From Maricaulis sp. (GTDB lineage: Bacteria > Pseudomonadota > Alphaproteobacteria > Caulobacterales > Maricaulaceae), in assembly GCA_017643585.1 (NCBI GenBank), contig JAEPND010000015.1, positions 1 through 62,084 of the forward strand: 62,084 nucleotides of DNA, in the 5' to 3' direction. The position numbers were made by a program, and so were the translations under genes. Positions 51,192 to 60,830 of this stretch are shown here, piece after piece (within the stretch, counting starts at the first letter, position 1; the number at the start of each line of letters is the position of its first letter). The notes under the pieces are model-generated. The model was not told the DNA's origin. It searched no databases and saw only the letters and a program-made list of their open reading frames with translations.

Positions 51192-53123
51192 TTATTCGCC
51201 GATGTGTTCGGCAAGGAAGGTTTCCAGGGCCCGCAAGAGGGTGATCTGCATGGTCACGTCATCAAGCGAGTGATCGCCCTCATCCAGTTCGATATATTCC
51301 ACGTCTCCACCGGCGCGGCGCAGGGCGCGCGCCATGCCCGAGCTCTGGTTGGCATCGACGACATTGTCGTTCTCTCCATGAAGCAGGAGTACGGGGATCT
51401 GTATGTTTTCGGCGTGGTGAATGGGAGACAAGGCGCGCAGGGCATCATTGCCGTCCAGATCTGCATCCCCCTGCATCAACTCGCTCCAGTATTCGTAACT
51501 CCAGTGGTCGCGGCCGTAGCGCTGTCGCACATAGCTGATGAAGGAAGGCAGGTTGGAGACAGGCGCGATGGCCACCGCGCAGTCGTACAGCTCCGGTGTA
51601 AAACTCGCGCCTGCGAGCGCCGCGTAACCGCCATAGCTCCATCCCACGATGCAAACACGGTCAGCATCGACAATGCCCGCCTCGATCATCGCCTGGACGC
51701 CGTCGGTCACGTCGTCCTGCATCACGCCGGTACCCCATTCGCCAAACCCAGCACTGCGCCACTCATAGCCATATCCGTCCGAACCCCGGAAATTGGGCTG
51801 CAGCACGGCATAGCCGCGGGAGGCAAGGAAGTGGGCCATGGCGTGATATCCACCGGTCTCGCGAAGTGCGGGGCCGCCATGCGGCAGGATCACCGACGGG
51901 AAGGGACCGTCACCTTCCGGCGTGGTCAGATAGGCGGGAACAACCGTGCCGTCGCGCGCGGTATATTCGATGTGCCGTCGTGCGGGCAGTTCCGCCATGC
52001 CCAGTTCGCCATGGACCGTGCCGATGAAATCGACCCGGCCTGCATTGACGTCGAACAGGTAAAGCGCGGGCGACTGGCGTTCGTTCTCGACATTTATGAT
52101 AAGCTTGTCGCGCGCCCGTGACCAGCTCGTGATCCGCACAATCTGGTCGGGGAAGGCTGTGTCCAGGGCAGATTGCCAGTCGGCCAGTTGTTCGTCGAAC
52201 CAGACATGCTGGGTAAATTGGTCCTCATAGGTCACACCGACGACCCCATTGGTATAGGGGTCTGTGATGACGGCCTCCAGATCATAGGTCGGATGGAGAA
52301 ACACCGTCTCCTCGATGTCTCCGGTTTCAATCGACAGCGCATACAGGCCCCGCAGCGACCGCCCAGCGTCAGTCGTGAATGTTGCGGTTACGCCGATATC
52401 GCCACTGGGCAGCAAGCCCCATGCCGTGAAAACGGGCCGCGCTGCGTCTTCGGCCGTGTAAAGCGGTTCCCAGTTTTCCTCGCCCAGTGTTCGCAAAACC
52501 TGGCGCCGGTCGTCCGAGGAGTAGTCATTGCGCGCGATCGGCAGACCGCGGGCGTCAATGACCCAGTCCCGGGTCTCCTCCTGTCCCTGTCCCGCGCGGC
52601 GCACGCCCCGGCCCATCGGATCGACGGCAAAGAGATCAAACCGCTCATTGCGATCATAGGCCGGAATGAGGGCGTGGCCGGTTTCAGCCTCGATGCCGAT
52701 AATGTTCCCGAGGTAGAAATTGACGCCCAGCATTCTGTTGTCCTGCAGCAATTGTCGGGCTGCGAGATTGTTCTGGGTGTCGATGGAGAACGTGGCGGAC
52801 ACATCCACGCTGCCTCTCACGCCCACAAAGTTGCGGTTCACCGTGGCCGAAACGAGCAGCATGCGGTCATCGGCCCAGCGCAGGAAGGCGGGCGCGACCG
52901 CCGTCATGTCCACGATCTGGACTTCGCCGGTGATCAGCGACCGAACCGCGAGCGCGCGGCCACCTTCGAAATTGGTGAAGAACGCGATCTGATTGCCATC
53001 AGGCGACAAGGTTGCCAGTTCGATCGCCGGACGTTCGGCAAATTGCTCCAGCGGCGGCTGGGTATAGCTGGCGGGTGCAGCCACAAGGATGGCAACGGCG
53101 ACAAGAATGGAACGAATAATCAC
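51192..53123 (-). CDS. S9 family prolyl oligopeptidase-like peptidase B
   Basis: 643 aa with a signal peptide (to ASYTQPP), beta-propeller-like N-terminus and catalytic C-terminus. The triad is present: Ser496 in GWSYGGYAAL, Asp in HGENDNVVD, His in EGDHSL. It shares the C-terminal LETFLAEHIGE with A and C. Its 5' flank is the 151-bp repeat (53111-53261) that also precedes copy C. It is about as different from C as from A by eye. Confidence 0.9.
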   Translation of the reverse strand: MIIRSILVAVAILVAAPASYTQPPLEQFAERPAIELATLSPDGNQIAFFTNFEGGRALAVRSLITGEVQIVDMTAVAPAFLRWADDRMLLVSATVNRNFVGVRGSVDVSATFSIDTQNNLAARQLLQDNRMLGVNFYLGNIIGIEAETGHALIPAYDRNERFDLFAVDPMGRGVRRAGQGQEETRDWVIDARGLPIARNDYSSDDRRQVLRTLGEENWEPLYTAEDAARPVFTAWGLLPSGDIGVTATFTTDAGRSLRGLYALSIETGDIEETVFLHPTYDLEAVITDPYTNGVVGVTYEDQFTQHVWFDEQLADWQSALDTAFPDQIVRITSWSRARDKLIINVENERQSPALYLFDVNAGRVDFIGTVHGELGMAELPARRHIEYTARDGTVVPAYLTTPEGDGPFPSVILPHGGPALRETGGYHAMAHFLASRGYAVLQPNFRGSDGYGYEWRSAGFGEWGTGVMQDDVTDGVQAMIEAGIVDADRVCIVGWSYGGYAALAGASFTPELYDCAVAIAPVSNLPSFISYVRQRYGRDHWSYEYWSELMQGDADLDGNDALRALSPIHHAENIQIPVLLLHGENDNVVDANQSSGMARALRRAGGDVEYIELDEGDHSLDDVTMQITLLRALETFLAEHIGE

Positions 53124-53261
53124 AATATCCCCCGGTACTCTGACCGGGTGAATTCAGCAGAGTGGTGTCGCCAAATCAATGCAACTTTTGCTGAAGTTGT
53201 GAACAATCATAATCAGCTGGCGTCGCGCCAGCTGACGATATCCTCCAGCGCGCGCTTGGCC
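53111..53261. repeat. 151-bp direct repeat, copy 1 (contains a trmFO 3' remnant)
   Basis: Identical to 55200-55350 except for 5 substitutions. It covers the first 4 codons of an S9 gene, its leader (CCCCGGTACTCTGACCGGG hairpin included) and the last 16 or so codons of trmFO. Here the trmFO piece has no gene attached, so this copy is a duplication scar. Confidence 0.93.
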
Positions 53262-53277
53262 TGCCAAGGCCAAGGAA

Positions 53278-55212
53278 CTATTCGCCGATGTGTTCGGCGA
53301 GGAAGGTTTCCAGGGCCTCGAACCAGGCCAGGGTCGCATCTGCCGACTCGTGACCAGCCCCGACATCATCGAGGATCTCGAGCTGGACACGCGCATTTCT
53401 TCGCTGGGCGTGTCTGACGAAATGCCTTGTGTGCACGAAATTGAACCCTTCATCGTCTGTGCCGTGCATGACGAATATCGGTGCAGTTTCAGCGTTTATA
53501 TATTCCATCGGGGAGAGGCGGCGGATCGCCTCGCGCGAGAAACGGGTATCGGGGCCCAGGAGCTGAAGTTTACGCTGGTGCAAGCCTGCCGAGTCGCGAC
53601 CCACATAGTCCTCGATCTGACGATACCAACGCTCGGTATCGAGAATGGCCCCGAATACCGCGGCGCAGGCGATTTGATCGGGATGCAAGATTGCTCCCAT
53701 CACAGATGCATATCCACCGTACCCGCCGCCAACCATGCACACCTTGCCCGGTTCGGCGATGCCGGCCCGGATAAGCGCCTCCGCACTGTCGAGAAGGTCG
53801 GTTTGCCTGACGCCGAAACCCCACTCACCATATCCGGCCTCCAGCCATTCAAGACCATATCCCGTACTACCGCGCGCGTTGGGTTGGTAGACGGCGTAAC
53901 CAAGGCTGGCCAGAAATTGCGCCAGCGGGTCGAAGCCGCCGTTGAAAACGCCATTAGTCCAGGAGTGGGACAGGATAACGGTCGGATGCGGTCCGGGGCT
54001 GTCCGGCAGGGTCAGATAGCCGGGAATACTCTGGGTATCGCGGGCCGAGATGTCGTACGGTTCGCGAGCGGGGATACTCCGCTGAGTCAATGCCGGGTGG
54101 GTAGAGCCCAGAGGAGTTATCTGGTCGGTGTTCAGGTTCAGAGCAAAATACTCCACCGGCGCCGAACCTTCACGGCGTTCGGCGACTATGACATCGCGAT
54201 CAATTGACCAGTTCAGCAGAGTGACTGTTGTGTCTGGATAGCGCGCGTCGAGCGTCCGCTGAATTTCGGCGAGGCCTTCATCGAACCAGTCAACATAGGG
54301 AGTTTCGTCCTGATAAAACGCACCGACAGGCGTGTTGCCGTGCGTCTCGTAAACAACGCGAGCTATGTCGAGTTCCGGGTGAGTGGAAAGCGTGTCTTGA
54401 AGAGAGCCGTCTGTTGGCGAGAGTGCATAAAGTGACTCGGTTCGCAGGCCGGTCTCCGGCATGTTTCGGGTTGCCACAACCAGCCGCCCATCGGGCAGTG
54501 TGCCATGACTTTCCAAGTCAAGAAGGGGCCGGTCAGCGAATTCCCGCAAGGTGGGCCAGATGTCATCATCTGTGCGGAGGACAATGCGGTATCGGTTATG
54601 CCGGTTGGAATAATCCAGCCGGGCCACAATGTCGCCTTCCGCATCCAGAAACCAGTTTTCGGTGTCCCGGTCACCATAATTGCGCCGACCACAGCCATGT
54701 TCGGAATTCGGCGCGCAGCCCAGTAATTCGGCCTGATCCCATCCGCCGTATATGAACCGGATCAAACCGACGCCATCCTCCGGATCAAACCCGGTGAATC
54801 GGCCTGAGATTTCGTAATCATAGACCTCCAGCCCAGTCAGCGTCTCGGTCTCGTCGCGGATCAGATTGACCTGAGAGTAAAAAGTGCCTCGTGCCTGTCC
54901 CAGGCGCCAAAGGCGTAGCCAATCTGCTCGCTCGACCAGGATGGTCGAGTTGTCAGTCCAGTAGATTCCATCGATGACACTGTCTTCGATTTCCCCGTCA
55001 AATCTTTCGCCTGATGCGATATGCAGGACAATGACGCGTGATGCGCCGTCTCTGTCAGAGGCGTAGGCGATGAAATCACCGTTCGGTGAAACTACGGGCT
55101 TGGAGATCTCCGGCCGCTGGGCGAACAGCTGAGCGAGCGGCGCATCCTGAGCGACGACAGCAGCTGGTCCGAAAGCAGCCCAACAGGCGGCATACATCAA
55201 ACGAATGATCAC
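53278..55212 (-). CDS. S9 peptidase homologue C with the catalytic Ser replaced by Gly
   Basis: 644 aa with a signal peptide (to AAVVAQD), propeller-like N-terminus and alpha/beta-hydrolase C-terminus. The nucleophile elbow reads GGGYGGYASV: residue 497, a GGG codon at 53722-53724, stands where copies A and B have Ser. The HGTDD and GAGHESAD regions remain, so only the nucleophile is clearly lost. The protein is probably a non-catalytic binder or pseudoenzyme. Codon use seems less GC-biased than in A and B. Its end AEHIGE is nearly identical in DNA to that of B. Confidence 0.9.
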   Translation of the reverse strand: MIIRLMYAACWAAFGPAAVVAQDAPLAQLFAQRPEISKPVVSPNGDFIAYASDRDGASRVIVLHIASGERFDGEIEDSVIDGIYWTDNSTILVERADWLRLWRLGQARGTFYSQVNLIRDETETLTGLEVYDYEISGRFTGFDPEDGVGLIRFIYGGWDQAELLGCAPNSEHGCGRRNYGDRDTENWFLDAEGDIVARLDYSNRHNRYRIVLRTDDDIWPTLREFADRPLLDLESHGTLPDGRLVVATRNMPETGLRTESLYALSPTDGSLQDTLSTHPELDIARVVYETHGNTPVGAFYQDETPYVDWFDEGLAEIQRTLDARYPDTTVTLLNWSIDRDVIVAERREGSAPVEYFALNLNTDQITPLGSTHPALTQRSIPAREPYDISARDTQSIPGYLTLPDSPGPHPTVILSHSWTNGVFNGGFDPLAQFLASLGYAVYQPNARGSTGYGLEWLEAGYGEWGFGVRQTDLLDSAEALIRAGIAEPGKVCMVGGGYGGYASVMGAILHPDQIACAAVFGAILDTERWYRQIEDYVGRDSAGLHQRKLQLLGPDTRFSREAIRRLSPMEYINAETAPIFVMHGTDDEGFNFVHTRHFVRHAQRRNARVQLEILDDVGAGHESADATLAWFEALETFLAEHIGE

Positions 55213-55350
55213 AATATCCCCCGGTACTCTGACCGGGTGAATTCAGCAGAGTGGTGTCGTCAAATCAATGCAACTTTTGCTGAAGTTGTGAATAATCACA
55301 ATCAGCTGGCGTCGCGCCAGCTGACGATATCCTCCAGCGCACGCTTGGCC
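55200..55350. repeat. 151-bp direct repeat, copy 2 (overlaps the trmFO 3' end)
   Basis: The in-place copy: it includes the true 3' end of trmFO (55302-55350), the intergenic leader and the start of S9 copy C. Offset from copy 1 is 2089 bp. A perfect hairpin CAGCTGGCG-TCG-CGCCAGCTG (55303-55323; 53214-53234 in copy 1) overlaps the last trmFO codons. Confidence 0.93.
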
Positions 55351-56693
55351 ATCAGCTTCTTGCGAGCCACGCCCTTGGCCTTGCCACGCAAGCGATTGCC
55401 GTCTTCGTCGCGGGACGGTGCAACCATTTCCGGGAACAGGCCGAAATTGACATTCATCGGCTGGAAACTGCCCTTGCCGGCGTCCAGATGGCCGCCCGTG
55501 ACATGTTCGATCAACGCGCCCATGGCGGTGGTTTCCGGTGGCTGGGCGAGGTCCTGGCCAAGGCGTTCGGCGGCGGCGAAGCGACCGGCCATCAGGCCCA
55601 TTGCCGCACTCTCGACATAGCCCTCGACCCCGATCAGCTGGCCGGCAAAGCGCAGGCGCGGCTGTGATTTCAGACGCAATTGCTTGTCGAGCAAGCGCGG
55701 GGAATTCATGAAAGTGTTGCGGTGAATGCCGCCCAGGCGCGCAAACTGTGCGTCTTCCAGGCCGGGGATCATGCGGAAGACCTCGGTCTGGGCGCCGTAT
55801 TTCATCTTGGTCTGGAAGCCGACCATGTTGAACAGCGTGCCCAGCGCATTGTCCTGGCGCAGCTGAACGATGGCATGGGCCTTGATGTCCGGCTGATGCG
55901 GATTGGTCAGGCCAACCGGTTTCATGGGGCCGTGGCGCAGGGTCTCGCGGCCTCGCTCGGCCATCACCTCGATGGGCAGGCAGCCGTCGAAATAGGGCGT
56001 GTCCTCCCACTCCTTGAACTCGGTTTTGGGGGCCGCGATCAGCGCATCGATGAAGGCATTGTACTGGTCTTCATCCATCGGACAGTTGAGATAGGCCGTG
56101 CGGTCGGCTTCCGTCTCACCCTTGTCATATCGCGACTGGAACCAGGCCTTGTCCATGTTGATGCTGTCGCGGTGGATGACGGGGGCGATGGCGTCGAAGA
56201 AAGCCAACTCGCCTTCGCCGGTCTGGTCTAGGATGGAGGCCGACAGGCTTTCCGAAGTCAGAGGGCCGGTGGCGATGATCGCGCTGTCCCAGTCTTTCGG
56301 GGGCAGGGCCGGAATCTCCTCGCGCACGATGGTGACCAGCGGATGCGCTTCCAGGCGAGCGGTGACGGCTTGGGAGAAGGCGTCGCGGTCCACGGCCAGC
56401 GCCCCGCCGGCCGGCAGGCGGTTGGCATCGCCTTCCGACATGATGATCGAGTCCAGCAGGCGCATCTCCTGGTGCAGGACGCCGACGGCATTGGTCTCGT
56501 GATCGTCCGAGCGGAAGGAGTTCGAGCAAACCAGCTCGGCCAGCCCGTCCGTGCTGTGGGCATCGGTTTCCACCACGCCACGCATTTCATGCAGGATGAC
56601 AGGCACGCCCAGGCGAGCCATTTGCCAGGTCGCTTCGGAGCCGGCCATGCCGCCGCCGACCACGTGTACGGGTTTGATCGCTGTCTCAGTCAT
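55302..56693 (-). CDS. trmFO: Methylenetetrahydrofolate-tRNA-(uracil-5-)-methyltransferase TrmFO
   Basis: 463 aa. The N-terminal FAD-binding loop [19 protein letters not shown], the [23 protein letters not shown] block and C-terminal [10 protein letters not shown] and ALEDIVSW are TrmFO features. It makes m5U54 in tRNA using methylenetetrahydrofolate and FAD. Its last 49 bp are duplicated at 53213-53261. Upstream it is divergent from the TPR/TonB-C gene, with 174 bp between them in which I see nothing certain. Confidence 0.96.
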   Translation of the reverse strand: MTETAIKPVHVVGGGMAGSEATWQMARLGVPVILHEMRGVVETDAHSTDGLAELVCSNSFRSDDHETNAVGVLHQEMRLLDSIIMSEGDANRLPAGGALAVDRDAFSQAVTARLEAHPLVTIVREEIPALPPKDWDSAIIATGPLTSESLSASILDQTGEGELAFFDAIAPVIHRDSINMDKAWFQSRYDKGETEADRTAYLNCPMDEDQYNAFIDALIAAPKTEFKEWEDTPYFDGCLPIEVMAERGRETLRHGPMKPVGLTNPHQPDIKAHAIVQLRQDNALGTLFNMVGFQTKMKYGAQTEVFRMIPGLEDAQFARLGGIHRNTFMNSPRLLDKQLRLKSQPRLRFAGQLIGVEGYVESAAMGLMAGRFAAAERLGQDLAQPPETTAMGALIEHVTGGHLDAGKGSFQPMNVNFGLFPEMVAPSRDEDGNRLRGKAKGVARKKLMAKRALEDIVSWRDAS

Positions 56694-56867
56694 GGGCGCT
56701 ATTTAGTCCGCCCAGCGCGCTCAGGAAAGAGGCCGCAGCTGTTGCAATAGCGCGTGATCCAGCCCGGCAACACCGCCAGCGCGATTTTGGACAGGGAAAT
56801 ATGATTGCGCTATCATTCTTCGGCCGCGGGGCAGGCGGGTGCGCGGCGAGGGTGAGAGGAGTTCAAG

Positions 56868-58220
56868 ATGCGCCAATTTTCCGTTTTTGGGCTGGTCGTG
56901 GCCAGCGTGCTTCTTCTGTCAGCGCCAGGCCAGTCCCAGGGGCTGCCGCCGGCCGTGGCGGAACCCTACCTGCGCTATCAGCAGGCCCAGGAAGCCGGTG
57001 ATCTGCGCGCGGCCCAGGCTGCGGCGGGCGAGGCCTATAACGCGGCGATGGCGAACGGACTGGACCGCGCCACCCAGGGCGTGCTGGCAGAGGTATACGG
57101 CTATCTCGCGGGTCAGAACGGTGATCTTGGCATTGCCTTTGACGTTTTGAGGACAGCTGCGCGCATCGCTGTGGATACCGGCGCACCGGCCTCGGACCGG
57201 GCGTGGCGGTGGAGTCTGGCAGCCGATGCAGCCGAAGCGTTCGGGCAGGGCGACAGCGCACTGTCGAGCGCGGACGCGGCCCTTAGCGCACTCGCCGAAC
57301 GGCCGCAAATCGCCCCGCAGGACCGGCCGATCGCAGCAGACATGCAATATCTTCGCATGCGGATCCTGCGCGGACGCGGAAGTGTTGCGGCTGCCGGCGA
57401 AGCGGCAGACAGGGCGGTGATGGCGTTCCGGGCGGATCAACGCGAGCTTGATGGCCGTTATGGCCTGATGTTCTACAGCCTGGGTGAAGCCGATTATGCC
57501 GCTGGCCGCTGGGCCCGGGCAGAGGCGCATTATCGCATGGCGCTGGCGCTTCTGACGGTGGCCGATGCCTCCGAGGATACCCTGTGGACCGCCTGGTCCT
57601 ATGCCGAGATTTCCGGCCTGCTGGCCGCCAGCACCGGCGATGAGCTGCTCGAACATCCTCAGCCGGATATTCATGCCGAACTGGCGTCTCACTACACTGC
57701 TGCCGCCAATCGCCTGGAGCGCCGCGATCTCGTTCAGCAACCCGGTTTTCAGGATGTCGAGCTGGTGTCCGCACCGGCGGTCATTTTTCCGGCTGCTGCG
57801 GGCGAAGCGGGCGGAATGGTGGTGGTTCGGTTCGATGTCGACCGTTCGGGACAACCAGACAATCTCGATATCGTCTTTGAACAGCCTGGCGGCTTGTTCG
57901 CTGTTTCGGCGCGCGAAGCCATTGCCCAGCGCGAGTACGCGCCAGCCCGGTTTGACGGCCAGGCGGTCGCGCGGCCGGGACTTGTTCAGCTGATCATGTT
58001 CGCGGATGGCGTCGCCACCGCTGCGGGCGAGACCCAGGCAGGTGACGCCTCAAGCGGTGCCTGCAGGTTGTTGCAGTCGGACTGGCGTTCCAGTGCCGAG
58101 CTGGCCCAGGGTGGGGACCAGTCCTGCCTGCGTGGCCAGGGCGACACGTTCCAACGCGGGTATCGCGGCGAGGATGCCTCTAACCAGTGTCCGGACCCCT
58201 CGAGCTGTGGCGGACAGTAA
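56868..58220 (+). CDS. Secreted TPR protein with TonB-like C-terminal domain, copy 1
   Basis: 450 aa with a signal peptide (to PGQSQG). The N-terminal 260 residues are Ala-rich helical repeats of TPR type. Then a TonB-C-like beta-alpha-beta stretch (VVRFDVDRSGQPDNLDIVFEQ, SAREAIAQREYAPARFDG) and a Cys-containing tail follow. No transmembrane anchor or Pro-rich spanner is present, so it is not a classic TonB energy transducer. A paralogue lies at 60831-62012, beginning alike (MRQ; VAELY.AYQQAEQSGDL against VAEPYLRYQQAQEAGDL). Role unknown. Confidence 0.75.
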   Translation: MRQFSVFGLVVASVLLLSAPGQSQGLPPAVAEPYLRYQQAQEAGDLRAAQAAAGEAYNAAMANGLDRATQGVLAEVYGYLAGQNGDLGIAFDVLRTAARIAVDTGAPASDRAWRWSLAADAAEAFGQGDSALSSADAALSALAERPQIAPQDRPIAADMQYLRMRILRGRGSVAAAGEAADRAVMAFRADQRELDGRYGLMFYSLGEADYAAGRWARAEAHYRMALALLTVADASEDTLWTAWSYAEISGLLAASTGDELLEHPQPDIHAELASHYTAAANRLERRDLVQQPGFQDVELVSAPAVIFPAAAGEAGGMVVVRFDVDRSGQPDNLDIVFEQPGGLFAVSAREAIAQREYAPARFDGQAVARPGLVQLIMFADGVATAAGETQAGDASSGACRLLQSDWRSSAELAQGGDQSCLRGQGDTFQRGYRGEDASNQCPDPSSCGGQ

Positions 58221-58284
58221 GGCGTCTGCGGACGGTTGCGGCAGGCTTCGGGTAGACCCGCGGCGGATCTGTTCCATTCCTGCC

Positions 58285-59544
58285 CTATTCAGAAGTTTTG
58301 TCGTCAGTTGGTGTCAAAATCTCGCCGATGCGTTCGATGACGTTGGCGGACGTTTCGGTTCGCGCTTCGGACTCGGCTCTGCAGACATCTCGTACGGCGA
58401 GCCAGGCGGTCTCGCTCATCACAGGCTGTCCGGACCAGCTGAGCGTCTGCGCCGCTGTACGTGCGCGATCGGCGCGGTCTCGGGTGTCCGGGTGCGTGCT
58501 GAGGACGGCGTCGAGCCAGGTTGCGTCTGCCTTGTTGCTGGACTGGGGCGTTGTTGTCTCGTCATCGCCAGCCGTGTTCTCGCCGGAGCTCGTCTCATGC
58601 GATGCCGCGGACTGGGTTTCGATATAGGCGTTGAGAGTTTCGAAAAAGGACGCCAGCCCTTCAGGGTCAAAATCCAGCTCGTCGAGATAGGCCAGTGCCA
58701 GTTCGTCGGCCTCCAGCTCGGCATCGCGCGAGTGGCGGAGGCTTTCAAGTGATGCACCGGCGCGTGCCAATTCCTGTCCTGCTCCGGTACTTCCGCCCAG
58801 CAGGAAGTCGAGCATCATGCCGAAGCCCATCTCCCGGAGCTGTGCGGCCATGACATGACGTTGTGCGACATGGGCGCTCTCATGCGCCAGGACGCCGGCC
58901 AATTCCTCTGGGGAGCGCATCAATTCGATCAGATCATCAGTGATGACAATCTGTCCGCCCGGCATGGCAAAGGCATTTGGGAAATCGGCATCGATCACGC
59001 GCATATCCAGCTCGAACTCCGACCCGGACACCTCGCCAAATGCGGTGGAGAGCGCTGCAAGGGCGGCACGCGCCTCTTCACTGGCCTCACATTCATGAGA
59101 GAACATGCCGACAAACGCGTTGGAGCGCTCGCCCAGGCGCGTTTCCACCTCCAGCGGCACCTGCTCGGCAAGCGGGCCGGACAGTGCAGGCAGGCCGATG
59201 AACATGAAGCCGACCAGGCTCGCGGCCATGGCCGTCAGGCTGGAGCCAAGCATCCAGGTGCCCCGGCGCCGTCGGCGGCCATCCAGCAGCCCTGGCAACC
59301 AGCGCGTCAGGGCCGCGCGATCTTCTGGCGCGATCATGATACGCGCATCCTGCTTGCGCTGGCCGATGATCAGCGGGGAATCGCCACCCTCCGACCAGAT
59401 GCGCAGCGAACGCACGCGCCAGGTTTCCCGTATACCTTCGCCGGAAATCCGCAGGCTTTTGCCGTCCAGGCTGAGATGTACCGCTGTCAGGCGGGCACTC
59501 TGGCCGTCCATGTACTGGGCCGGGATGAGCTGACTATATGACAT
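58285..59544 (-). CDS. M48 family metalloprotease with one membrane helix
   Basis: 419 aa from the ATG at 59544, which overlaps the yjgN-like stop by 11 bp. An N-terminal soluble domain (about 95 residues) and one helix (GTWMLGSSLTAMAASLVGFMF) precede an M48 peptidase with the zinc motif HESAHVAQRH and the third ligand in DAELEADELAL. The arrangement YjgN (DUF898) followed by an M48 protease is a recurring pair in Proteobacteria. The substrate is unknown. Confidence 0.88.
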   Translation of the reverse strand: MSYSQLIPAQYMDGQSARLTAVHLSLDGKSLRISGEGIRETWRVRSLRIWSEGGDSPLIIGQRKQDARIMIAPEDRAALTRWLPGLLDGRRRRRGTWMLGSSLTAMAASLVGFMFIGLPALSGPLAEQVPLEVETRLGERSNAFVGMFSHECEASEEARAALAALSTAFGEVSGSEFELDMRVIDADFPNAFAMPGGQIVITDDLIELMRSPEELAGVLAHESAHVAQRHVMAAQLREMGFGMMLDFLLGGSTGAGQELARAGASLESLRHSRDAELEADELALAYLDELDFDPEGLASFFETLNAYIETQSAASHETSSGENTAGDDETTTPQSSNKADATWLDAVLSTHPDTRDRADRARTAAQTLSWSGQPVMSETAWLAVRDVCRAESEARTETSANVIERIGEILTPTDDKTSE

Positions 59545-60688
59545 TGCCGATATCAAACGCGTCCGCGAGGCCCTCGCCGGAGCCGGGACCTTTGTTGGGG
59601 TTCTGGTGAACAGCATCGAGGTCGAGCTCGCCAAGCACCTCCATCTTGCTGAAAATATAGCGCCACATGCGCATCTGGGCGATGGGAAGCGCGAGGCCCA
59701 GGCTGAACACGATGATCAGCGTATTGCCGGCGACAACCCAGAAATAGCCGAGCAGGCCGGCATGAATGCGAAAGCGCACATCGTCCAGGCCGACCATGGC
59801 TGCCTTGCGACGCAGCAGCGCGACCTGATAGGGCAGACCCAGAAGTCCCCAGACCAGCATGCCGACAAAAGCGGCGAAATAGATGCTGAACATCATTCGC
59901 AGCGTGATTTCAGCAGGCGCAGTACCGCCTTCGGCCTGCATCAGCGGCATGAGCAGGGAAACGTACACCACGGCAAAGACGATGTAGGCGATAATCCCGC
60001 CAAACCAGTAGATCGCGTAGGGACCGAAGAGTGAGCCTGCCAGGTTCTGATTGCTCGCAGGGACATTGAACTTTGTGTCGCCGAACCAGGTATAACGCCA
60101 CAGCATTTTGGTCAGGCGCATTTCCTTGACTGGTTCAAACCATCCCAAGGTGATCACGCTGAGCAGGCTGTAGCCAATGGTGGCCCAGGCGAATTGAGAC
60201 ATCGAGCCGGTCTGGACAAAGCGGATACCGCGCCAGGAGGTTCGGGAGAACCGATATCGCCGGGCAATCCAGGTCGCCGCCCCCAGCAACCAGGTGAACA
60301 AGAGCAGGACCGGGAGATAGGCCAGCCCGAGATACAGCATGAATTCCTCCGGCGGCAGCAACAGCTGACCCGCGAAGAAGCCCAGGTAGAGCGGCAGAAA
60401 GAAGCCCAGCATGACAAACAGGAAGGAACGGAAGAGCTCGAACCCGGTCCCGGTATATTCCAGGGGGATGCCATTGATCTGGGTGGTCGACCAGAGATAG
60501 CGCCTCACCCGTGTTCTTCCCCAAAAGCGCCACAAGGACAGGGTCAGGATATTGAGCACGGCATTGAGCAGGGTGATGGGCATAATCTCGCGCCACTTGG
60601 CCGATTGCAGGACCGTGAATCCGGTCCGGCCATCCGTCGCAGCGACACGCGGTCCTGGAGCAGGACCTTCAACCAACTCATCTGACAT
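59534..60688 (-). CDS. yjgN: YjgN-like (DUF898) membrane protein
   Basis: 384 aa with about seven to eight hydrophobic segments. Family features are WREIMPITLLNAVLNILTLSLWRFWGRTRVRRYLW at the start (also split as LWRFWGRTRVRRYLW), FRKTSWRG-like RFSRTSWRGIRF and LTKMLWRYTWFGDTKF. DUF898 proteins are inner-membrane proteins of unknown function. The gene precedes the M48 protease with an 11-bp overlap, so they are made together. Confidence 0.88.
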   Translation of the reverse strand: MSDELVEGPAPGPRVAATDGRTGFTVLQSAKWREIMPITLLNAVLNILTLSLWRFWGRTRVRRYLWSTTQINGIPLEYTGTGFELFRSFLFVMLGFFLPLYLGFFAGQLLLPPEEFMLYLGLAYLPVLLLFTWLLGAATWIARRYRFSRTSWRGIRFVQTGSMSQFAWATIGYSLLSVITLGWFEPVKEMRLTKMLWRYTWFGDTKFNVPASNQNLAGSLFGPYAIYWFGGIIAYIVFAVVYVSLLMPLMQAEGGTAPAEITLRMMFSIYFAAFVGMLVWGLLGLPYQVALLRRKAAMVGLDDVRFRIHAGLLGYFWVVAGNTLIIVFSLGLALPIAQMRMWRYIFSKMEVLGELDLDAVHQNPNKGPGSGEGLADAFDIGNVI

Positions 60689-60830
60689 GTGTTTCCCCGG
60701 GAATAGGCCCCGCTGAAATCGTTAACAAACGCTTGCTTGCGGTCAACCTGAAACGTCCCGGTCCGCCCTGTGATTGACTTGTGCAATCAGGGGTTACATA
60801 CTTGGGGCATGCGCTGTTTCGGGGGGAGTT

